Below are positions 1-7,886 of a stretch of DNA of 64,000 bases, one piece after another. The notes beneath the pieces were generated by a model. It was not told where the DNA came from. It searched no databases and worked only from the letters and a program-made list of their open reading frames with translations. The translations under genes were made by a program, and so were the position numbers. Source of the stretch: Ovis canadensis (Eukaryota; Chordata; Mammalia; Artiodactyla; Bovidae); the NCBI RefSeq assembly GCF_042477335.2, contig NC_091255.1, positions 35,380,501 to 35,444,500 of the forward strand, in the 5' to 3' direction. How positions within the stretch are numbered: the stretch's first letter is position 1; each line of letters opens with the position of its first letter.

Positions 1-571
1 GATACACAGCCCATATAGTCAATCACAGCAGCCTTGAAACAGGTCTGGGGAAAAGAAACTGGGGCTTTGGAAAGATTAAGAGGACCTCTGAGGCACCCTT
101 GGCAGTGTACCTACAGCTGGGGTTTTCAGAGGATTCCGCCAGACATAGCATGCTAGTGCCTGTCTTTTCCCTTGGCCCACTGGGCCCCAGGCCAGGGGCC
201 TGAGCCCTCTGGTCAAAGTTCCCCACACTTCAGAAGCCAGAACCTTCAGACCCTTAATGTTTTCCTCTAACTATTAACTGAAGGCATGGAAGATAAAGAA
301 AGGCACAGGTATGGCTGACTCAATCTGTATCCCCAAATCTGGGGATGCCCTAAACTGGCTAGTTTGGCAGTCCTTTCTGAAGGCAGGAAGGTGGTTGAAG
401 TGACATTTTGAGGGCCCTTGGGAAACCAGAGTTCTCACTCTCACCCAGTCTGAACTCTTCCAAGATGATGGGTTAAGGATCATTTTCATCCCTCTACCCC
501 AAAATGTGTCAGAGTCATCAGTCCCAGGAAACAAATCACCCATGTGTATTCTTTTTCTCTTTTGAACCTAG
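1..571 (+). other. last intron of SLC16A13 (3' part)
   Basis: No coding frame with family similarity and no clear repeat was seen here. The stretch ends in a normal acceptor at 570-571. Open frames on either strand in this part look like chance. Confidence 0.7.
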
Positions 572-771
572 GCTACCTCCGGGATGTGACAGGCAACTAC
601 ACAGCTTCTTTTGTGGTGGCTGGGGCCTTCCTTCTGGCAGGAAGTGGAGTTCTCATCACTTTGCCCCACTTCTTCTGCTTCTCAGCTCCTACCTCCAAGC
701 CCCAGGACCTTGTAACAGAGGCACTGGATACCAAAGTCCCCCTGCCTGAGGAGGGGCTGGGAGAGGATTGA
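572..771 (+). CDS. SLC16A13: SLC16A13 last coding exon (3' part of gene only)
   Basis: This is the C-terminal coding exon of monocarboxylate transporter 13, a member of the 12-helix SLC16 family in the plasma or Golgi membrane. A clear acceptor (pyrimidine tract, AG at 570-571) precedes an open frame that starts [14 protein letters not shown], the helix-12 entry shared by SLC16A11 and SLC16A13, followed by a hydrophobic stretch ending in TLPHFF and a short tail ending [11 protein letters not shown] and TGA at 769-771. From memory the tail is nearly identical to human SLC16A13. Everything upstream of 570 is intron; earlier exons lie left of the window. The gene points toward SLC16A11, which is on the other strand. 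The family is proton-linked monocarboxylate transport, but the substrate of this member cannot be read from the sequence. Confidence 0.93.
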
Positions 772-1160
772 ACTCCAAGAAGGGGCAGACAGACCCACAA
801 AACAAGAGGTTGGTGGCTCCAGGTCTTCTCCTGCCCCATCTTGGCACCCAGAGAACCACAATGCCTTAAGCATCTTGATCTGCACCCCCTCCCTGCCCCT
901 CAGAGCAGGCGTGGGGCTCCTGCAATGTGTGTGCCAACCCTTTGTATTTTCTCGAGGATTCTTGTCTCTTGTTTGCTCCCACAACTTTTTCTGAAGGATC
1001 CAGGAGTTCAGCCTGCTCCACTGAGCTGTGAATCAACTGTGGAAAATCAAAGGCCAAGATACTTCTCATAGTTTTTTTACATGTGATCTCTAATGTTGCC
1101 CTCCTTGGAAAAGATCTGTCTTTGGGATAAAACTGAATAAGAAAACTGGACAAAACTCAG
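772..1160 (+). other. SLC16A13: SLC16A13 3' UTR (end approximate)
   Basis: Non-coding sequence after the stop. No canonical AATAAA is present; weak ATAAA and AATAAG matches lie at about 1123-1140, so the 3' end is only a guess. Confidence 0.5.
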
Positions 1161-1740
1161 AACCTCAGAAAGTGCTTGGGCCCATAAGCCTGAGTGGGCT
1201 GAATAGGGTCAGACTGGGGAGTGGAGGGGAGGTATCCAGGACCTCTGGTGACCCAGAGCATTTAACCCTGGAGTCTGCTCTCTGGACCACAGTTTCTCCC
1301 ACTTGCCCACAGACTTCCCTCTTTCCCACTCTCCCCTGTAACTTAGAAATTAAGAAAATGGTGTGAGATGTAGGGGAGGGGTGCTAGTTTGGAAGGGAGA
1401 GATAAAGCTAAGAGAGAAGTCTGAGATGCTTGTATTTTCCTCAGGCCAGTAAAGGGGGACTGAAATGCAGAAAGACTTATCTGGGAAATGAGGATGGGGC
1501 AGCTAGCACTCATGAGCACCCCTCTGCCTCCAACAAACCTGAAGCAGACAGACAGGGAGTGCCTCAAAGGTTTCCTGTTATAATGGCAAAGAGAAATGGA
1601 CTGACAGGATAAACACCCCGCCTGGCATGGCTTAGGGGGATCCTGTTCCCATCAACCAGCTTCTTTGGATATCTTAAGCAGACTGTTTGCAGCATAGATT
1701 GTCTAACAATTGGAGCTTGCAGGAAAAGCAGATAAAAAGT
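1161..1740. other. intergenic gap between convergent SLC16A13 and SLC16A11
   Basis: About 580 bp separate the two 3' ends. I see no gene and no clear ruminant repeat here. Confidence 0.5.
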
Positions 1741-1741
1741 C

Positions 1742-1747
1742 TTTATT
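1742..1747 (-). terminator. SLC16A11: poly(A) signal of SLC16A11
   Basis: AATAAA on the minus strand, only 12 bases after the TGA, so the 3' UTR is very short. Confidence 0.8.
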
Positions 1748-1758
1748 GGGGGAGGGGC

Positions 1759-3686
1759 TCAACAAGTGGTGTCCAGAGTGGAGTGAGGGTCTCCCGGGGA
1801 GAGCAGGGCAATCTGAGGGACCGGGAGCAGCTCCCCCATCTCAGGGGGTGGAGTGCCTGGACGTGAGGCCGGACGGCAGGAGGGCAGCGCCTTGGGCAGC
1901 CCCAAATAGACGAAGCTGCCAGAGAGGACGAAAGAGCCGCACGTGAGGAAGGAGGCGGTGAAGTCTCCGGTCTCATCCCTTAGGAAGCCTGAGAGGAGAG
2001 GGAAAGGAACTTAGAGGGCTGGGTCCCCAGATGCAGGTGGGGGGTGAGGGTGGTGAGCGGATCTGCTGGCTCTGGCCCTTACCTGACAGGGGAGGGCCTA
2101 GAAGCCCCCCGAGGCTCAGCAGCATCATCACCAGACCGGTGGCCTGTACCACATTTCCGATGCCCACCAGCTCCGGGAGCACACAGAAAATCAACGGGGC
2201 GTAACTTCCGGCGCTCAGGCCGTAGACCCCAGCCGCTGCCAGCAGGGGGCCCCCCCAGCTGTCCTCGTTCCCCACCACGGGCACCAATCCCACCGCCAGC
2301 AGCCCCAGGCCTGTCAGAGCCCCGAATACCGTCAGCAACCGCGGGAGGGGCACCCAACCCTGGTCCGCCAGCCACCCGCAGAGGAGCCGAGCGCCGATAT
2401 CCCCCACCGCAGCCGCCGCCACCACCAGCACTGCCCCATACCCGCCCAGGCCCCGATCTAAAGCGTGAGGAGCCAAGTGCACGTAGGGGATGAAGTAACC
2501 GACCCCCACTAAGGCCGTTCCTAGTGTCAAAACTAGGAAGGCCCGGTGTCTGAAGAGACCGAGGCCGAGGGCAGCTAGAGGGCTTCGGGGTAGGGCCAGG
2601 GGGTCTCCAGGAAGCGCCAGGGGTCGTAGCAGGGCGCCACAGGGGGTGAGGTGGAGGGTGACGGCTCCGAGGAGGAGCAGGGAGCCCCGCCAGCCAAAAT
2701 TATCAAGGAGGAGCTGCAAAGCAGGCGCCAGGAGCAGCGAGGAGGCCCCGTTGCCCGTGAGTGCCAGCCCCACGGCCAAGACTCGACGGCGGGAGAAGTA
2801 ACGGGAGACGGTCCCCAGGGCAGGGGCGAACACCAGCGCCCAGCCGGAGCCTGCGAATGGATAGGACCGGGTAAAGACAGAAACCAGTGTTGCCAGGCCC
2901 TGCCATCCTAGCTCCGTTTCTCGCAGGAGGCCCCCGCCCTCTCGGTTTCCCTACCCGACAAGCTCCTATCTCCACCATCACCCCCTTAAGAACCCGGGTA
3001 TCCCTCTCCCCTCACCAGCAAGGACGCCCAGGCCAAGGTAGAGGTGCAGCAGACTGTGGGCGAAAGCCGAGAAGACGAAGCCGAGCGAGGTGAGGATGCC
3101 CCCAACCATCACGACGGGGCGCGCCCCCCAGCGGGTGCTCAGGGCACTGCCTACTGGGCCTGGAAGGGGGCGGAGTCAAGGAAGGCACGCCCCCTGGACC
3201 CCCAAACTCGCTCGAACACTTCTCATTGGCTGTTTTCCTGGCCTAAACTTCTCCCCCGCCTTAGAGCAACACCACCACCACTACCCTGCCCCGCTTCATC
3301 TCAAGGCCCACTCAATTCTAGAACTTAGAATTTTAAATTCGACCTAGGTCTGAAGGTCGAACTCTAAGGGTCGACTTTTCTTAGGTTGTTTGTTAACTAG
3401 TCAAGTGTGTCCTCTACCACTGCTCTCAAGGCACTTCCCCCCACCCCAGTTCCTACCTCCCACCTCGGGGCCCCTCCTCACTGGCTGCCTGCTGCACTGC
3501 CAGGGCCAGGGCGCTGACCCACGCCGTCTCCTGAGCGTTTCGGTCAAAATACTCCGCGAAGTCAGGGAAGGCGAGGCCCAGGGAGCGTAACACCCCGTAG
3601 GAGAGCCCATTCACCGCGAACCCTGCGGCTGCCACCACCCAGCCCCAGCCTCCGTCCGGGGGTCCGGTTGGCTTGGGGGTCGTCAT
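1759..3686 (-). CDS. SLC16A11: SLC16A11, monocarboxylate transporter 11, complete coding region
   Basis: Four coding exons join in frame on the minus strand: 3686-3482, 3159-3016, 2850-2083 and 1988-1759, giving 448 residues. All introns have GT-AG ends. The protein starts [18 protein letters not shown]; the DGGWGW block is the SLC16 signature at the start of helix 1. The large third exon begins [13 protein letters not shown] and carries helices 4 to 11, with a GDIGAR block matching the Asp/Arg pair of helix 8. The last exon begins [14 protein letters not shown] and ends STLDTTC. From memory the human protein is about 447 residues from the same start. An in-frame ATG at 3705-3707 would add seven residues, but the bases between look like a splice acceptor (CCGCAG just before GAG-ATG), so the shorter start is preferred and an upstream non-coding exon is likely. 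The role is transport of monocarboxylates with protons; in human it is tied to hepatic lipid metabolism. Confidence 0.95.
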
Positions 3687-4160
3687 CTCCTGCGGAAGGG
3701 GGAACATCTATCAGAGAAGTCGCCACGTCTGTGTCTCCTTTATGGATCTTAGCATACCTGAGATCCAGCCCTGAGCACCACAGGACGGAGGCGGGGGGCG
3801 GGGGGGGGGGGGGGCGGTGTTCGGGCCTAGGGCTAGAACTCCAGGTCCGCGCCGTACAAGAGCGGGATAACAGCCAGATCCCCCAGTTCTGAGACTCCCC
3901 CTCCCACACACACCAGGTTCCCCTTACCCGACCTCTCTGGGCGGTCCGGGGGAGGGGAAGGGCGAAGAAAGGCTCGGCCCGGTTTTCTCCCCGCTTCCCC
4001 AGAGGGCGGGGCCTTAGAGGGGAGCAAATGCAGAGATGGAGCCCAACTTGGACCGGCTCTCAAGGTAAACAGAGAGCGCCACAGGGCGCCTGAGCCACCT
4101 GGGACGCGCGGGCGGGGGGATGGGGAGTGTCGAGGGCTGGGGCGAGCTGAGACAGCCAAT
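3687..4160 (-). promoter_or_regulatory. SLC16A11: GC-rich 5' flank and probable promoter of SLC16A11
   Basis: The flank upstream of the first coding exon is rich in G+C and has several CpGs and GGGCGG-like boxes. A long G tract lies at about 3791-3817. It probably contains the non-coding first exon and promoter, but no start site can be fixed. The call rests on composition and position only. Confidence 0.45.
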
Positions 4161-5118
4161 CCACCGAGCCGAGTCCCACGGGGATTGAATTATCCATTTA
4201 CACCCCCAATCCCAAGGAAGGGAGGGGCGAGGAATAAACACCTCCCCGCCCATGCCCACGCACCTGCAGCTGGCTGCGCACCCGGGAGATGCATGGATTG
4301 CAATCGCCAGCCTCCCCAACGTTGGTAGGCAACGCACGGAAATAGTGTCCTCCCAAAGCCTGAGGGGATGAGTAGCTCCAACGTTCTCAGGGAACGTTGC
4401 TGGAGAACCTGGTAAACCTCGGGTGTCAAATCACAGACCAGTACATGTTGCATGCTCAACGACAATACGCCCTCCAGGACAGAGCGGAAGGAAGAGGACT
4501 TCCTTGTGATGGGCCAGGGACATATACACGTCATGTTGCATCTTCACAATCACCCTGTGAAAAGGTGTTCCCTCCATTTTACAGATGAAGTCACTGAGAC
4601 TTAGAGAAGTTATGTGATTTGCCCGAGTCGCCAAACTTAAAAAAAGAAAGAAAGAAAGTAAGAAAAATATTTGAGTCTGGGTCTGTCCAACTGTGGAACC
4701 ATCCAAGAACAGACCTACTACTGAAATAGAATCTGCCACCACGGAGGGAAACTGCCTGGAGACAATTTGATGCCAAACTGACCTGGAAATGGTAGATTGA
4801 TTCTGAGCTAGGGGTTTCTGGGGCTAGAAAGGATTCTTGGGATCAGAATCCCTGAAGATTTAGATGGGAATTTTAAAAACAAAGTAAGAAATCCGAAAAT
4901 TGAACCCAGGTATTGATTTCTTGGAAAAACTTTCCTTTTTACATTAAGATTGATTTACTTTGAATCAAGGGTTTTGTTCTCTCCTTTATTAAACAACATC
5001 AGAGAAAACCTGGCAGTTTACATTACTGTTTGGCCGACAGCCACATTACCCGACAGCCACATGGTGGCAGTGTTTCCTAACTGTTGAATAAATAAAAAAA
5101 AATAAAAAACAGCACTAT
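4161..5118. other. intergenic, SLC16A11 to CLEC10A, mostly unique with one MIR
   Basis: No gene seen. A MIR fragment lies at about 4535-4632; the rest is unassigned, with a short GAAA-rich tract near 4640-4665. Confidence 0.5.
4535..4632 (-). repeat. MIR SINE fragment
   Basis: The stretch around CATTTTACAGATGAAG followed by TTAGAGAAGTTATGTGATTTG is the reverse of the MIR core; the copy is old and diverged. Confidence 0.75.
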
Positions 5119-5119
5119 T

Positions 5120-5207
5120 CATGCCTGGAGAATCCCATGGACAGAGGAACCTGGAAGGCTACGGTCCATGGCGTTGAAAAGAGTCAGACACAACGAATGA
5201 CTGAGCA
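5120..5207 (+). mobile_element. Bov-tA/Bov-A SINE, 3' fragment
   Basis: It starts at the TGCCTGGAGAATCCCATGG block, has GAGTCAGACACAACG and ends in a short (CA)n tail. Confidence 0.8.
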
Positions 5208-5385
5208 CACACACACGTTTTACTGTGTAAGAATTACATCTCAATAAAGCTGATTTTTAAGGTTAAAGAAATCTTAGATTGGTGAGGATGTAGAGAGAAA
5301 GAAACACTTAGCACTGTGGATGGAAATGTAAACTGGTATAGCCAGTATATAGAAGTGCCTCAAAATATTAAAAATAGAACTGCCA

Positions 5386-5580
5386 TGCTGTGCTGTGCTT
5401 AGTCTCTCAATCATGTCTGACTCTGCAACCACATGAACTGTAGTCCAGCAGGTTCTTCTGTCCATGGGGATTCTCCAGGCAAGAATACTAGAGTGGGTTA
5501 CCATGCCCTCCTCCAGGGGATCTTCCCAATCCAGCGATAGAACCCAGGTCTCCTTCATTGCAGGCAGATTCTGTACAGGC
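5386..5580 (-). mobile_element. Bov-tA SINE in L1 unit B
   Basis: Reverse-oriented Bov-tA with the A part (TGTCCATGGGGATTCTCCAGG) followed by the tRNA-Glu-like part near 5540-5575. Compared with unit C, roughly 80 bp of the L1 is missing at the insertion point. Confidence 0.85.
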
Positions 5581-5703
5581 TATCAAAGAGGTATCTGCAC
5601 TTATGTCTTCATTGGAGCATCATTCACAATAGTCAAGATATGGCAAGAACCTAAGTGTCTATCAATGAATGAATGGATAAAGAATAATATAATACTCCAT
5701 TAG

Positions 5704-6128
5704 TTTGTTGTCTAGTGGCTAAGTCTTGTCCAACTCTTTGTGACCCCATGGACTGAAGCATGTCAGGCTTCCATGTCCTTCACTCTCTCCCAGAGTTTGC
5801 TCAAAATTTTGTCCATTGAGTCAGTGATGCTATCCAACCATCTCATCCTCTTTCACCCCCTTCTCCTCCTGCCATCAGTCTTTCCCAGTTTCAAGGTCTT
5901 TTCCAATAACTCAGCTCTTCACATCAGGTGGCCAAAGTATTAGAGCTTCAGCTTCAGCATCAATCCTTCCAATAAATATTCAGGATTGATTTCCTTTAGG
6001 ATTGACAGGTTTGATCTTGGCCAAGGGACTCTCAAGACTCTTCTCCAACACCACAGTTTGAAAGTATCAGTTCTTTGGTGCTCAGCCTTCTTTATGGTCC
6101 AACTCTCACGTTTATACATGACTACTAG
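5704..6128 (-). mobile_element. BovB LINE, 5'-truncated 3' end
   Basis: The reverse complement matches the last 0.4 kb of BovB, including the CTGGATGGCATC-type block and the Bov-A-like tail at 5704-5760. It is diverged and lies inside L1 unit B. Confidence 0.85.
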
Positions 6129-6198
6129 AAAATAGTATATATGATCTATATATCATATATACCTATATATAATATTCTACCATATAGCCAATATATAT

Positions 6199-6418
6199 TG
6201 TGCATGCTGAGGAGCTTCAGTCATGTCTGACTTTTTGCGACCCTATGGACTGTAGCCCAACAGGCTCCTCTGTCCATGGGAATCTCCAGGCAAAAATACT
6301 GGAGTAGATTACCATGTCCTTCAGGGGATCTTCCCAACCCAGGGATGGAACCTGCATCTCTTACGTCTTGTGCATTGGCAAATGGGTTCTTTACCACTAG
6401 TGTCACCCAGGAAGCCCA
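6199..6418 (-). mobile_element. Bov-tA SINE
   Basis: Full Bov-tA in reverse, running from the GCTTCAGTCATGTCTGAC block to the GGAAGCCC end. AT-rich filler at 6130-6198 precedes it. Confidence 0.85.
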
Positions 6419-7722
6419 TATCCAATATATACATAAAGGTATGTATAAAATGACAGCATATTATTCAGCCTTGTGAAAAAAGGAAACCCTGCTATTTGCA
6501 ACAACATGAATGGAACTCAAGAGCATTTATAGCAAGTACTATAAGCCAGATAGAGAAGGACAATACAATATGGTATCACTTATCTGCAGAATCATTAAAA
6601 AAAGACAGAAAGTGGAAAAGTGGTTGCCAGGGGCTGGGGGTTGGAAGGGAATAGGAAGAGGTTGGTAAAAGGGAACAAACTTTCAGTTATAAGATGAATA
6701 AGGTCTGAGAATCTAACATTAAAAAAACATGGTAACCATAGTTGATAACACTGTTTTGTATATCAACACCAATATACAATATCCTTTTGGGCCACACCAA
6801 AAGTCATCTCTACTCTTTAAGTGATGCATTTTATTATGTAAGGATTACACTTCAGTAAAATTGATTTTTCAGGTTAAAAAAAAACCTTAGGTTGGTGAGG
6901 ATGTAGAGAAAAAGAAACATCTATGCACTCTTGGTGGGAATGTAAATTGGTACAGCCAGTATGGAAAGCATATGGAAATGTCTCAAAAAATGAAAAATAG
7001 AACTACCATATGATCCAGTAATTCCATTTCTGGGTTTATATCCAAAGGAAATTGAAACAGGGTATCAAAGAGATACCAGCACTCCCGTGTTTATTGGAGC
7101 ATCGTTCACCATAATCAAGATATGGAAACAGCCTAAGTGTCTATCAGTGGATGAAGGAATAAAGAATAATATAATATTCTATCATATATACATATATAAA
7201 TTCCATCATATATATATAATGACAGAATATTATTCAGCCTTGACAAAGAAGGAAATCCTGCTATATGCAACAATATGAATTGAACTAGAGGGTATTTATA
7301 TCAAGTAATATAAGCCAGACAGAGAAAGACAGTACTGCATGATATCACTTATCTGCAGAATCATTAAAAAAAAAAGTCAGGAAAAAAAATTAAAAGTGCA
7401 AAAGTCGTTGCCAGTGGCGGGAGTTTGAGGGGAATAGGAAGAGTTTGGTAAAAGGGAACAAGCTTTCAGCTATAAAAGTCTTATAGCTGAGAATCTAACA
7501 TTAAATGTGGTGACCATAGTTGATAGCACTATTTTATAATTGAAATTTGCTGAGAGTAGAACTTAAGTATTCTCACCTAGGAAAAATAATAAACGTGAGG
7601 TTATGGATATGTTCATTAACTAGATGCGAGAATCCTCTCACAAAGTATATATGTATCAAAGCCTGATATTTAAATATCTTACAATTTCATACGTCAATTA
7701 TACCTCAATAAAGCTGAAATTT

Positions 7723-7810
7723 TTTAAAAATACCTTAGGAACTCTAGATAGTCTTTTCAAAGTTAAGGGGACAAAAAGAACCTCAAATCAATGGCAGTGC
7801 TCTAATCTCC
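7723..7810. other. short unique spacer before CLEC10A 3' end
   Basis: Unique sequence between the L1 tandem and the CLEC10A poly(A) signal; nothing recognised. Confidence 0.4.
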
Positions 7811-7815
7811 CAGGG

Positions 7816-7821
7816 TTTATT
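7816..7821 (-). terminator. CLEC10A: poly(A) signal of CLEC10A
   Basis: AATAAA on the minus strand about 65 bases after the CLEC10A stop codon. Confidence 0.8.
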
Positions 7822-7886
7822 GCTCTCCTACAAGGAGAAGGGTCCCCCTTCCCCACCCTGCCATTTCCCAGGCAGGGGCCACTCTC

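Larger units (their letters stand above)
5219..7722 (+). mobile_element. L1 3' end in tandem: partial tail, unit B (about 5270-6890), unit C (about 6891-7722)
   Basis: The same L1 3' sequence (end of ORF2 plus 3' UTR) occurs head to tail. Tails reading TCAATAAAGCTGA or TCAGTAAAATTGA occur at about 5250, 6853 and 7708, each followed by an A-rich CTTAG junction. After the first two, the text restarts with TTGGTGAGGATGTAGAGA. Unit B is longer because it holds two Bov-tA SINEs and a BovB 3' piece; unit C is free of them. All units are broken and non-coding. Confidence 0.8.

Noticed and set aside
2044-2493. 149-codon plus-strand open frame
   Set aside because: It lies antisense within the large SLC16A11 exon; high G+C makes long shadow frames, and the minus strand carries a clear transporter.
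3700-3707. Upstream ATG (MFPLPQE-) as SLC16A11 start
   Set aside because: The seven added codons overlap an acceptor-like CCGCAG; the downstream ATG matches the family start as recalled from human.
5219-7722. CRISPR-like or satellite array
   Set aside because: The repeated unit is L1 3' end sequence of 0.8-1.6 kb, present about twice; not a short-repeat array.
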